This document shows, in pieces, positions 35,653-46,965 of a stretch of DNA of 64,000 nucleotides. Below the pieces are notes generated by a model. It searched no databases. It had not been told where the DNA came from and worked only from the letters and a program-made list of their open reading frames with translations. Every line of letters starts with the position of its first letter. Position 1 is the first letter of the stretch. This DNA is from Lumnitzera littorea (taxonomy: Eukaryota > Streptophyta > Magnoliopsida > Myrtales > Combretaceae): positions 50,276,469-50,340,468 of the forward strand of contig JAMXBB010000002.1 of assembly GCA_024138015.1 (NCBI GenBank), written 5' to 3'. The position numbers and the translations under genes were made by a program.

Positions 35653-37057
35653 TGATAAAGGCATATTTTACTCATGTTTTAACATATGAATTATGTAGAA
35701 TTATTATTGATCTTATAGAAATTATTAAGAAATGGTCCTTAAGTATTCTCATTTGGATATTTCAGATCTTGGAGGATTCAAAATGGAAATATTATTAATT
35801 TAGAAGAGTTTTATGCAACCGAATGAATCCTAAATCGTTCTACGGCACTTTAGAAATGAAGGCAATCAACCTTAGGTTAGCCTATACTCTACATCGGCAG
35901 CTTTAGAGTTCTACATTGCCGACCTTCAGGAAGACGACATCCATTCGAAAGCCAACCCTTGTTTTCCTATAAATAGCCATGTGGTTGATATTTTAGAGGG
36001 ACCTTTTCATCCTTTTCAGAATTAGAGAGTCTTAGAAGCAGTTAGAAGTTATTTTTGAAGAGTTTTTCTTTGGAAATTTGTGGATTGTTGAGAAGACTTT
36101 GCTTCTATTGTAGAAATCATCCTTGGAGTTACAATTGAAGTTTATTCATCATAATTACAGAACTGGTGATCTCTATTCTATTTATATTTAAGCAATTTTA
36201 TGATTTGTTTTTATTTTTAATTATGAACTTCTTTGCAAATTCTATTGTTATATGTGCTTTTATTTTAATTTCCATGGCTAGCTAAGTTTAATTTGTGGGA
36301 AATTGATAAAACCCTAAGTAGTTGAGATAATAATTGTATTCAACTTATAGGGTTAATAGATGTATGGATGATTCATGATTGCAATTTTTATGATTTCGAT
36401 TATAATTCTCTAATCAATTATAATTGTTAGAAACACTATTGATACGGGAGTTGATATAGGGTTTGTTAGAAATTCTTGATTAAACTAATTAACTAATGCA
36501 AGAGTGACGTTAATTAGATTAACTAGAAATTATCTAGGGATTAATGTGATGTCTCGAGTTTATTATTTGCTAAGACATGAAGGATAGTTAATTTAGAGCA
36601 TTAAATGATCATAACATTGGGAGATGTATGATTATAATTTAGGGTCCACTATTAATTGGAGATAGGGAAGTTAACTGATTAATTAAAGGTTTAAATCTTT
36701 AAGTTTTAAGGCATGATAATTTCACTTGAATGACCGTATAGCTATTAATTTATATAACATGATAATAATTTGATACATAACTAGGGTATATTTTGTTTTT
36801 CCCACATTCTCAATTGATTTCTTGGTTTTAAATATATTAACGTAATTTTCTTTTTGATAGTTTTAGGGTAATTAGAAATTAGTAAATTCACAATTCAATT
36901 TTAACTGTCTAAATATCGATAAGAGCTATCGTAGGTTTAGTAATTTTATAGTTCTCGAGGGATCGACAACCTTACTCACTCTTTATTACTTGATTCTAAC
37001 CTAGTATATTTGCTAGAGTATTCGCGATATTTTTATATATGTATTTTGAGCGGATCA
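35653..37057 (+). repeat. Solo LTR inserted in Tat gag (1,405 bp)
   Basis: Runs TGATAAAGGCATA...GAGCGGATCA (TG...CA), flanked by tgcat (35,648-35,652) and tgtat (37,058-37,062), one transition apart. The TATA box in cctataaatagcc is at 35,968-35,975. There is no coding content. Gag similarity stops at one side and resumes at the other. The lineage is uncertain; the end with ...agggatcgacaacctta... resembles Athila- or SIRE-like LTRs. Confidence 0.8.
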
Positions 37058-37062
37058 TGTAT

Positions 37063-37700
37063 ATGTAGCTTGTTTCAATAATGCCTTACTCAAAATCCTT
37101 CAACTCGATGAGGGAGTTGCTATTCATGCCGCCCAGCTCGGCATAAGACCTTTTAGAGATTTCTTTAGATCGGTCTCTAAAAGTAAACCTAAGAACCTAA
37201 CTGAATTTTAGAATAAGGTCAAGGAATACATGAACCAGAAGCATAACATCCACACTAGGCGCAAAGCTAACTTAGAGAGGTATGGTGATAAGAAGAAGAA
37301 GGAGTGAGGGTCCGTAAAGGACTGCCTTGATGGGAGGGCACCAAATCGAGCTAACGAAGAGAGCTCCAACAATAGGAAGTGTCCCTTGCCCCCACTTATA
37401 TACACCTAGCATACCCTCTGAATTAGCCCTAGCCTAAGTCCATACTAAGGTTCAAGGAAGAGGCCTGCTATAGAAGCTTCCTAAGATGAGGGGAAACCCC
37501 ATTCGTTGGAATTCTAATAAGTTTTGTGAGTTATATGAGGACTATGGCTATATGACGGATGAGTGCTTTCAATTGAGGAATTCCATAAAATACGCCATCT
37601 AAAGAGGTAACTTTAGAAAATTTATGGCCGAGCACAACAATGATGGTAGAGACAGGGCACCTTAGATGTAGCAAACAGAGGATGCCTAAGATGAAGGGAC
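37063..37700 (+). pseudogene. gag of Tat element, second part with zinc knuckle
   Basis: Resumes with LLKILQLDEGVAIHAAQLG and the Lys/Arg-rich ...KVKEYMNQKHNI... segment. A Tat-type knuckle is at 37,525-37,566, reading CELYEDYGYMTDEC. The His positions of the family are Tyr (tat), so only the Cys ligands remain. A TAA at about 37,600 and other stops follow. Confidence 0.75.
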
Positions 37701-37849
37701 CAACGATCGTTGCAAAACCAAGCCCCCAACAGTATCATCGACATTATTGTTGAGGGGTTGTACTCAAGGAGTTGGCTTAGTTACGATAGCTTAGCTAACA
37801 CCACATTTAAGGTAATGGTAGTTAAGGAGAAAAGGTAAAGGCACGATAG

Positions 37850-38200
37850 CTCTATCTCTTTCTCTGAAGAGGATTTAGAGGGGTTTGACATCCCCCATTA
37901 GGATGCCCTAACGATCGAGGCAAGATCTTAGATTTTAAGTTCCTAAGATTATGGTAGATGCCAATAGGTGTACTAATATCCTTTTCAAACACACCTACGA
38001 TAAGATGAGGAAAAAGCTGCTTATGAAGATGAAGCCATATCACTTAGGCTTGATTAGCTTCAATGAGGGAATTGTCCTACCTATGGGCATCATCACCTTA
38101 GACATGGAGCTCAGCGACAATGAGAATGTCGCTCGATGTTTAGTGGAATTCATGGTAGTAAACTATACCTTCCCCTATAATGCTTTGTTAGGATGATTAA
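37850..38200 (+). pseudogene. Protease region of Tat element
   Basis: ISFSEEDLEGFDIPH precedes the protease, as in other Tat elements. The active-site stretch is MVDANRCTNILF near 37,950-37,985. The Asp is kept but the following S/T-G is altered. The rest, ISFNEGIVLPMGIITLDMEL and NYTFPYNALLG, matches the family. The 81-codon frame 37,951-38,196 covers most of it. Confidence 0.7.
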
Positions 38201-38599
38201 GCATTATAAGGTTTAGAGTTATTATGTTACTTGTACATTTGAAGGCTAAATTCCTAACCCTCACTAAGGTGGGAATTTGTAGGTATGATTAGAAGCTCTT
38301 TAAAGAGCTCTATGTGAAGGCAGCTTGAGGTGATGGCATCTTTACCTTAGAAGCAGGCTTATTGGAGAAATTAGTTGAGAGAGGCGAGCTAGGTAAGAAG
38401 ACAGAAGAGGTATAAATTGGTATCAACCTCAACCAGACTACCAAGGTTAGGGTCGAGACTCCTCTTAAGGTAAAGGAGACCATTGTTGAGCTCCTATAGG
38501 CCAACCTAAATTGGTTCGTTTGGTTGGCATCAAATATGCCTAGTATTTCAATTAACCTTGCAACCCATAGCCTCAACATCAATGAAAACATTCGACCTA

Positions 38600-39410
38600 T
38601 CAAATAGAAGAAGAGACACATTGCTCCAAAACAACAAACAGCTTTTGAAGATGAAGTGCAAAAGTTGCTAAAGGCAGGCTTCATATGAGAGGACATTTAT
38701 CTAACCTGGCTAGCCAATTTGGTGCTAGTAAAAAAGAAAAATGGGAAGTGGTGAATGTGCATCGATTATATCAACCTCAATAAAGGCTATCTAAAATATT
38801 GCTTCTCTCTCTTGAAGGTAGACCAATTGGTTGACTCTATGTTGGGACATGTTCCATTGAATTTTATGGATACCTTTTTTAGTCACAATCAGATCAACAT
38901 GGACCTTAGAAATGATGTCTACACCTCCTTCATCATGGATTTAAGCACTTACTACTATATAGTCATGCCTTTTAGCCTAACAAATGTCGAGCCAACATAT
39001 CGGAGAATGGTGACCACCTTATTCAAGCCTCAGCCCAAGTGAAACATGGAGGTATACATGGACGATATGATAGTCAAGAGTAAGCAACTTAGTGATCACA
39101 TTAAGGACTTATAAGAAGCCTTTGATAAGATGACGAAGTACGATATAAAGCCGAAACCCTAGAGGTGTATATTTGGGGTTAGGTCTGGTAAGTTCTCGGG
39201 CTTCATGGTCATACAGCGTAGGATTAAATCCAATCTTAAGAAGATAAAGACCATTAGGGACATGAAGCCCCCTACCTTGGTTAAGGAACTCTAGAAGCTC
39301 ACCGACATGGTGACTGCATTGAGTAAGTTCATCTCAAGAAGTGTAGACAAATGTGCAAAGTTCTTTAAGACGCTTAAAAATCCTAAGGGTTTTGAATGGA
39401 CTCCCTAATG
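38600..39410 (+). pseudogene. Reverse transcriptase of Tat element
   Basis: Landmarks: EVQKLLKAGFI, LVLVKKKNGKW (followed by TGA), MCIDYINLNKGYLKYCF, VDQLVDSMLGHV, YYIVMPFSLTNVEPTYRR and VYMDDMIVKS. The Y-M-D-D signature at 39,055-39,066 is intact. FGVRSGKFSGFMV and ISRSVDKCAKFFKTL follow. The open part 38,755-39,042 is 95 codons; stops at 39,043 and elsewhere break it. Confidence 0.88.
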
Positions 39411-39894
39411 TATAAGCAACTTTCAAAGAGCTACAAAACTTCCTAAAGCACCCACTATCTCTCTCCAATCTTGTCTTAGGAGAGGACCTTTACCTATACC
39501 TAGTAGTTAGTGATAAGGAACTTTCATCTATACTAGTCAGGATGGAAGGTAGGGAGCACAAGCTTGTATACTACATTAGTTACATCCTCTATGGCCTAAG
39601 GTTAGGCACTCTAACTTGGAAAAGTTTTCCATAGCTATTATGATTTCTACATGTTGTCTTTAACCTTACTTCTAAGCACACTAGATTGTCGTGCTGATTG
39701 ACTAATCCTTTCATATGCTTTTATAAAAGCTCGACGCATCTTGTTGGATGGTTAAGTACGCGCTAGAGCTAAGTATGTATGGAATTCAATGTTAGCTACA
39801 AACGGCCTATAAAGCATAGGTATTAGCCAACATTATCGTAGAGTATATTGGAAGGGGCTGGGGGGGGGGTGAGGAAGCACCATTTAGAGATGAC
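39411..39894 (+). pseudogene. First RNase H of Tat element, degenerate
   Basis: Visible as LYLYLVVSDKELSSI, EHKLVYYISYILYGLR and later YF-AH..., matching the RNase H that follows Tat RT, but spread over several frames with stops. The end is unclear. Confidence 0.6.
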
Positions 39895-40290
39895 AAATTG
39901 GTATGGACTCTCCATGTTTATGGCTTGTCTACCTCAGGAGGTAGATGTATGAGATTAGTGTTGATCAAATTGTGTAAAATTATAGTTTGCTATGCCCTTA
40001 AGTTCGGTTTTAACACAAGCAACAATGAATCCAAATATGAGGCCTCAATCGTCAATCTTAAGCTAGTTAAAAATATAGGAGTTGAGTACATTAAAGTATT
40101 CTTGGACTTAATGCTTGTCGTCTAGCAAGTTCGAAGCAAGTATGAGGCTAGGGGCAACACCATGGCAAGATACGTAGAGAAAGTGAAGACTTTCCTAACT
40201 ATGTTCCCTTTGTAGAACATCACTAAAATTCCCTGAACTGATAACTTGATAGTAGATTAGTTATCCAAGCTCATCTCTACTAGGACATAA
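39895..40290 (+). pseudogene. Second (archaeal-type) RNase H of Tat element
   Basis: An open stretch 39,898-40,125 reads VWTLHVYGLSTSGGR, then YALKFGFNTSNNESKYEA, LKLVKNIGVEYIKVF, and beyond a TAG QVRSKYEARGNTMARYVEKV. This is the additional aRNH domain that marks the Tat lineage. The first metal-binding Asp of the family is replaced (HVYGLS where VDG-S is expected), while the Glu in NNESKYEA is kept. Confidence 0.82.
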
Positions 40291-40689
40291 AGGCCAGAGG
40301 TAAAGGACAAGAAAATTTTTATCAAGTACTCGCTTGAGAAGAGTATCTCTCTAGATAGAGCTAAGGTCCTCAAGCTCAACATGGCACCTTTCGAGTTGAG
40401 TTAGATGGACACCATCAAGAGCTACTTAGAGTAGGGTACACTACTAAATACTAGGAAAGAGGCCAAAAAGTTGAAGGACCATATCACCAACCATACACTA
40501 AACGACGGTGTTTATACTAAAGAGGAGTTAGCATCCCATCATTGAGATGCCTTTGTCTTAATGAAAGACAACACATCATAGAAGAGCTGCATGCTGAAGT
40601 ATGCAACAATCATATTAAGCCATAGGCCTTTACATCCAAGTCCTTTGGCTTAGATATTCTTGACCTACTATGAGGTAAGATGCTAAGGT

Positions 40690-41620
40690 GGTAGCCTAGA
40701 AGTGCCCTCAATGTCAAAAGTACGCCCCAATCACCCATACCCTTAATTCCAGTCTCCAGCCCCTATGGGTCAATGGCCAATCACCCAATAGAGCATCAAT
40801 ATTCTTGATACCTTCCCAAAGGCCTTTGCAGGAAGACAGTTTATCATCATGGTCATCGACTACTTTGCAAAGTAGGTTGAAGCTAAGGCTATCACCAAGA
40901 TAATAGAAATGAGTATGGAGTTGTTCCTATGTAACAACTTCCTCTCTATGTTTGAGGTTCCTCATACCCTTATCATAGACAACAGGCAATAGTTTGATAA
41001 CCCCAAGTTCAAAGTTTTGTGCCAAGCATCACTTTACACCCTACTTAACCTTGATCATACAACCCCAATCTAACGGCCAAGCTGAGTAACCAGTAGGATT
41101 ATTCTTGACAACATCAAGAAGAGGATTAACTAATCTCATAGGAGATGGGAAGATGAGTTGTTGAACATCTTATAGGGCTATAGGACCACTCGCTGCACCT
41201 CCATAGGTGAGACCCCATTTCACCTTACCTTCAGCTTGAAAGCAGTCCTCTCAATTGAACTGAAACTACTTAACCTCCAGACTCAATCATTCAATGCCAT
41301 TGTAAACAATTCCCTCTTATAGGTTAGCATAGACATTATAGAGGAGATTCAAGACCTTACTATAGCTTGGGTAGTCGCTTATCAACACAGGATAGCTAGA
41401 TATTATGACAAGAAGGTTCGGTAGAAGGAATTTAAGGTAGGAGACTTGGTCTGTCCAAAACTTCAAGTTACTGGCTTATGAGAAGGGTAGGGAAAGTTGG
41501 CCTCCAATTAAGAAGACTCAGTTATAGTAAGAGAAAACTTAAGTAATTGTATATATAGGCTAAAGAGGTTAGATGGTGAACTCATCCCATATACATGGAA
41601 CACTGATAATATAAGGCTTT
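40690..41620 (+). pseudogene. Integrase of Tat element
   Basis: The end of the zinc-binding part is CPQCQKYAPITH near 40,707. The core region (40,770-41,200) has INILDTFP, where the first catalytic Asp is Asn, then IIMVIDYFAK, LIIDNRQ with the second Asp, and in a shifted frame an NGQAE-like Glu. The segment GYRTTRCTSIGETPFHLTF is near 41,170, and ARYYDKKVR and FKVGDLV are near 41,400-41,450. Many stops and two or more frameshifts are present. Confidence 0.82.
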
Positions 41621-43341
41621 GTTTCAATTGAAACAATGCAAATACACTTGTAATTACTCATCGAGATTATTTGAAAATTTCATTTATCCAAGTAATTGTA
41701 TGTCCCCTTTACTTTCTTTTCTTAGCTTATCCTAGCCTTGAATGGGTGAATGGACCAATAAGTCATTGAAATCCTCACAAGGACTCTTAACTTGCGCACT
41801 TTCTCAAACGTAAGCAAGTTAGAACACCACCAACCTAACCCCCATCAGCTGAACCCAATCAGCTGACCTCAACAAGAGAAAACACCCCTTACATAATGAA
41901 GGAACTCCTATAATGCTTGTTGGAACACCTACCAGCTCGGCCCTTAATGCGACCCTAGCTATTAATAGTTGAATGGTACTTTGAGAAAGGTAATGCTAGC
42001 TCTTCCTTAAAATTAAAATGACGTTGGCCTCTAATGGCTAAGTGGTCCTAAAGGAATAATTGACTCCCTAACCAAGTAATCAAATACTGACAAATAAGCA
42101 CTAAGTATCAAATCAAGCATCGACAAGTCAAAAGTACAAAAAGCAAAAGGAAGTACAAATAGTAGCAAAAGTAAGGCTCTCCATTCAATCAGTTTAGGCA
42201 TTTACAATCAATAGAGGTCAACATATTGACCTAGTACATGAAGTTTCTTTACAAAAATCAAGCAAAGTACCAAATAAAAAAAAAAAAAAAGAAAAAAGAG
42301 AAGAAAAGGGAAAGAAGACTTTAGCTTATCATTTAAGATTAGCTAACTTTGGTAATCTAGAGAAGCTCAACCCATCAATCCATTTAGAGGCCTGATCCAT
42401 TTGAGTTTCTTAGTCTTATGTTAAAGAGGTAAGGGGAAGAGGAGTTTGTTGGCTCTAGTCAATAGGGGGATTACCTTAACCTAATCTTTTCCCTACATAG
42501 CTTTAGGGGCAACTTCTTATAAAGCTACTATGGTTGAGGAAGGTATAGGAGCTTCTTAGGTAGCATCGGCAATGGAATTGGCTACCCCTTCTCTCTCCTT
42601 AGCCTTCCTCTCCTCCTGGTAGGTTAAACCATCTAAGTAGTCTAGAAAGCCTAAGTCTAGGCTAGGATGATATTTGAGCACTTATTCTTAGAGTACCCTA
42701 CCTAGTTCGATAAAGATGACCTCACACTCATCAATCCATTGCTATGTTTTGAGGAACTTTTCTACAGTTTTCTTCTCAACATTGGCGCTAATGACTTCCT
42801 TACTCTCTAGGCTAGAGATGATCTCCTTCATCTCCTTGGTCTCTTTCTAGAGAACCTGGATCCTTTGCTCCAATAGAACCTTCTAGCCAGATAGCTCCAT
42901 CGAATATCTTTTGGTATTGTCTCATTCCTTTACCTTCATCAGCACCTCTATTTGTATCCTCGACACTGATGTGCTTAGCTCTTTGTTGCGTTAGTTAAGG
43001 TCATCATTAGACTTCTTCTCCTCTTCTAGTATTCTGGAGAATTTTGACTTAGACTTTTTCTCCTCCTACAATTGCCCTTGGAGCATGTTGGCTTTCCCAA
43101 GAGCCCTTACAACCCTTTGTTACTCTTGCATCTCTTGTAGCTTAAGCTTCAACACAGTCGTTTGCACATAAGAATGATGCAAATGTAGGTTAGCCTTCTT
43201 GAATTTTTCATAAAAGAGCTTAGAAGAGGACTTTACTTCCCTTTAACACCTCTATCTACTAAATACTCTTTCATAGAGGTCTTTTACCTCATTGAGCAAC
43301 GTGTTGTAATGTATAACCCAAAGTAACACGTAACCATGGTA

Positions 43342-43437
43342 CTACACCATAATAAATGAATTGGAATCAATTAGAAAAAACATTCAAAAAAACACATTGC
43401 CAAGTAAAGCAACTCAGAGGAACAAAGACTCACTTAC
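43342..43437 (-). other. Intron B of the antisense gene (96 nt)
   Basis: The donor is gtaagtg at 43,437 and the acceptor is attatggtgtag ending at 43,342, with a T-rich interior. Splicing joins ...GRLLHLTHS with YHGYVLLW... in one frame. Confidence 0.6.
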
Positions 43438-44269
43438 TGAATGAGTGAGATGAAGTAGCCTCCCAAATCTAGTGGCAAGTTGACTTAGGTCTTCGAAATA
43501 TCCTCTAGGATAGCCTAGTCACTAAGAGTGAAAGACCCCATTGAAGCCTAAAAGTTGAGTTCTTGGTCGCATAACATCACATTGTTGCCCTGGACATCCC
43601 ACTTCGGCTTAAGGAGTTTCGCCCTAACCTGCATGGTAGTTGACTTCACAACCCTTAGGTACAACTCACTACTCTCAAACTTATATAACACATTCTTGAA
43701 CAAGTCTCACATGGTTCCTAACATTTGATACTTGTTCAAGAGCTTTTATTAAGCCTCCTCTACATCATCGAAGTAGTGATATGGGTGAACGGAGGACTAC
43801 ACGTAGACATTGGTCAGACTCAGTAGATCCTTTATCTTCGCCTTCTTTGCTTCGGGCACCCTCTCCCCTTAACATCAAAGGCCTTCCTCTTTTGGCTTGC
43901 TAGTTGCTCCATAGTGTTAGCCTTTCCTTACCCTTTGGAAGAGGAGGGAGTACCACCAAATCCGACTCGTCTGCAGCCAAAGCATCTTCCCTTAGAGTGA
44001 CAATGGGATCAAATGTAGGAGTAGGTTTAATAGTAGGGGCAACTGTGCTTAGAGGCTTGATAACCACCGATGTAGGTTTAATAGTAGGGACCCCCTATGG
44101 TAGAGCATGTGACTTCATCCTACTAGTCTTGCTTACTCCTAACTTTGGCTTCATAGTCTTGTCCTTAAGGTTGGCAACTCTATTATCTTATTTTGTTTTA
44201 GACTCCCGTCACCTTAGAACTTCTAGTCCAGTAGGTTGGGGTAGCTTCCTGGACCCAGCTATCCTTTCA

Positions 44270-44362
44270 CTTGCAAGAGCAAATTAACAATATTAGTGTA
44301 ACACAAAAAATTACAAGTACTTACAAGCTTAATTGTGACTAGCACGGGTAAGGATGACTCAC
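44270..44362 (-). other. Intron A of the antisense gene (93 nt)
   Basis: The donor is gtgagt at 44,362-44,357 and the acceptor is ttgctcttgcaag ending at 44,270, with a T-rich interior. Splicing joins ...FEE and ERIAGSRK... in frame. Confidence 0.65.
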
Positions 44363-45528
44363 CATTCCTCAAAAGACAACAAACGAAGCATAGCTTCATG
44401 TAAGCTTATATTGGTACAATGGAGGAGTCATTTCATATTGAGATCAAACCAATACCTTCCAACCACTTCTTCATTACAACTCTCTCCATGCTGGGGAAGA
44501 GTTGAGGGATTAACAAAGTGAAGTACTTCTACACTATCTCTTTGGCATTGATCTCATGATCATGCTTTAGAGCCATGAAGGCTTCAATCTCTTGAGCGGC
44601 CTTTGAGTTGCTAAAGCCATGCTTCTTTAAAGCTCCAATCTAGACTAATGGAGTCTACTAAGTCTAGAAGTTTGCCTCCGATGGCAACTCCATCAATAGA
44701 AACTCATCCTCTCGGTTCTTCACATTAGAGTCTAGACCCTTAAGCAATATTTTTCCTTAGCGGTTCTAGATGTAGGTCTACCCCTTTTGGCTCTTCCATA
44801 AATAGAAATAATTAAAAAGGTTAAGCATGGCCTGTACCACTAAATATTCACAAAGGGCCTAGAATGCCATTAATAACCTCCATCCATTGGGAGGAATTTA
44901 AGCAAGGCGGCATCAATGGTATTTGAATAGCTCCCTTTTAAAGTCCATGAAAGAGAGGTGCATCCCATGCTCTAAGCATTTCTCATGCACCACAAAGTGC
45001 GTCCCTAACAACAAAGCTACCATCTCATCTTATTGTAGTAGTCGTACTACTAAACTTAGAATGTTTTCTACAATAAAGTTACTCCTTACATAATTTACCG
45101 TAGTGGGTTTACTTTTGCTTACCTAACTGCTTAGCTCCAGGTGATTCTCAAGCCTATCTTATGAATCGATGGCCTCTGGTAGGCAACTGCATAAGTAGAT
45201 ATCATGAGGAAGGGCCACTATCAGACATACCTTATCCGACTCCTCTAATCTCCTCATTGACTCTTCATCTAACTATGCTAAACCTCATTGTCTGTATTCA
45301 CAACGGAAGTATCACTCCTAGTCACTTTGGAGTCTGGAGTTGTTAAGCCACACTTAAATGTGTTAGAAGGTGTTCAACCTGAGTTTATTGACATCCTGAT
45401 ATAAGGGCAGAACAAAAGAAGGCATAAGATTTGGTTAAAGAAGAGAGAAAATTTAGAAAGTTTACAGTTGCAGTTAGAAAAATGGAGTATGAGAGTTGCA
45501 AAAGTGTTATGCTCGCTTGATCAATGGG

Positions 45529-45536
45529 TATTTATA
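45529..45536 (-). promoter_or_regulatory. TATA box of the antisense gene
   Basis: The minus strand reads gcctataaatacccatt, about 135 bases upstream of the antisense start codon and outside the LTRs, suggesting that the antisense gene had its own promoter. Confidence 0.6.
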
Positions 45537-46235
45537 GGCTTAAAGCCTAAGGAAGTGTATCGACAATTATAAGGATCCATATAAGTGCAAATTCCCTAAT
45601 GCATTGAGATTTAGACTTGTAGCAACAGTTTTGATGGGATGGTTACAGTTAAACAACAATATGACTGCAATTGCATGCATACTTATGCAAGATATGACAG
45701 CTATCATGTCACATTGAATGAGCTCTGGATACGTGTACCAAACATGGGGATTTGGAAAGGTTAGCTTCCTTAAGAAGCTTAACTAAGGTCCCTTCAGTTT
45801 CTTCACCTGCTACAACACCTCTTTGGTAAGACAGCATGGAAAGCCCTTATATCTAGCATAGACAGGTCAGTTAGGCTTAGCCTTACCTAAACCAACTTCA
45901 AAATTAACCAGCATAAGTGCACACCACATCTATTAAACCACCTCCTCTGTTCGGCATCCTCTCTTGCTCAAGGAGGTTGGTCCTTGTAGTCTCTAGCTCA
46001 CCATGTGAAGTTTTCAGTTCGACCCTTAGTGTAATCAGCTCGAGTCACCATATTGGATGTCTCCCCAACATGGACCCCCATTATGCTACGTTGACCTCTT
46101 CACTAAGGATGTCAACACAACTGCTTCTTTTCCATATCACCAAGCTGCCACGAGCACTTTAGATCCACTTTAGCCATGTGCCTACGGAACTTATCCATCC
46201 TCTTTACTTATTACCTCGATGGCTATGAGATTATG

Positions 46236-46250
46236 AGGGGAGAAGGGGGT
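46236..46250 (+). other. Polypurine tract of Tat element
   Basis: aggggagaagggggt, three bases before the 3' LTR, in the place of the plus-strand primer. Confidence 0.75.
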
Positions 46251-46253
46251 AAC

Positions 46254-46799
46254 TATTGACAAGGTATTTGATACTCAGACCCTTAAGCCTATGCCGACCT
46301 ATCTAAACTCTTGGCCTAGCTCGAGTCACTTGCATCTAGCCTCATTATCCTCTTAGCTGACCTTATCCTAGGCCCATCAAGTGACTTACCTAGTCATAAT
46401 AGCCTATAATGCCTAAAAGATGAAGGATAAGACTTGAAGACTGGGTCAATAACCATAACCTAAGAAACCTGAATCATGTCAAACAACATACCCCTACTAT
46501 CCATGACGTGTGGACATACCAAAGAGCTATTACTATTCCCTTAACTTCTAGCTACCCTCCTTTATAAATACCAACCAACCTCCCAATAGTAAACTAACTT
46601 AGACTCTTTGTGTATTTAGCCTATTTATTTCATTCTTGCATCCTTATCCTCCCTACATACTAAATACTAACTTAATTATTGAAGCAGCTATGCCAGACAA
46701 TACCGCGATACCTCTTATTATGTGTTCTTTTTGTAGGCAATCTACCTAGGCAAAACCTAATTCCCTCAATACTTTATCGATGAAATCCTATAAACGATA
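46254..46799 (+). repeat. 3' LTR of Tat element
   Basis: Partner of 34,175-34,722. Starts TATTGACAAGG (TG changed to TA) and ends cgata. The TATA box tataaata is at 46,563-46,570. Followed directly by gagct. Confidence 0.9.
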
Positions 46800-46804
46800 G
46801 AGCT

Positions 46805-46965
46805 AATCAAGTCAAACTCAAGCTTACCATATATATATATATTGGAGTCAAGCCTAAGCTCCAAATTGAAAGGTTGATCGAACTTTAGCTTTTAAGTTAA
46901 GCTCAAGCTTAAGCTCAATACTATACTAGTTTAACTCGACTCAACTTGACTCGATTATACTCCTA
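46805..46965 (+). mobile_element. Small TIR element, right part
   Basis: Continuation of 33,913-34,174 after the Tat element and its duplicated gagct. It contains an AT run (46,831-46,844) and ends in the inverted terminal repeat. Confidence 0.5.

Larger units (their letters stand above)
42340..45394 (-). pseudogene. Antisense extra gene of Tat element (Transposase_28-like, with two introns)
   Basis: Runs opposite to gag-pol between integrase and 3' LTR. The start codon is 45,394-45,392 (MSINSG, then TGA), about 135 bases after a minus-strand TATA box. Exon 1 (to 44,363) holds a domain like 'putative gypsy type transposon' (Pfam Transposase_28): HLSFMDFKRELFKYH, IPPNGWRLLMAF, YFYLWKSQKG and VKNREDEFLL. 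The joined frame is kept across intron A into a Pro/Thr/Lys-rich linker (PTIKPTSVVIKPLSTVAP) and a second domain; intron B leads into a long Glu/Lys-rich coiled coil (LQEMQE, EEEKKSNDDLN, KEIISSLESKEV). Many TAG stops and some frameshifts show it is dead. The 3' end is approximate. Antisense ORFs at this place are known in Tat elements; their function is not known. Confidence 0.8.
34175..46799 (+). mobile_element. Tat-type Ty3/gypsy retrotransposon, 12.6 kb, decayed
   Basis: Both LTRs (about 547 bp) and a perfect 5-bp target duplication gagct (34,170-34,174 and 46,800-46,804) define it. Internal order is primer site, gag, protease, RT, RNase H, a second archaeal-type RNase H, integrase, then a 4.6-kb region with an antisense gene and a polypurine tract. 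The second RNase H and the long 3' region with an antisense ORF are marks of the Tat lineage. It carries a 1.4-kb solo LTR in gag. All coding parts have many stops, so it is inactive. It also contains a G15 run (35,137-35,151) and a shorter G run near 39,859-39,868. Confidence 0.9.

Noticed and set aside
43904..44287. 127-codon plus-strand frame
   Set aside because: Shadow of the antisense gene's linker exon; the minus strand has the meaningful frame.
45917..46162. 81-codon plus-strand frame between the antisense promoter and the polypurine tract
   Set aside because: No family resemblance; region is non-coding in the Tat layout.
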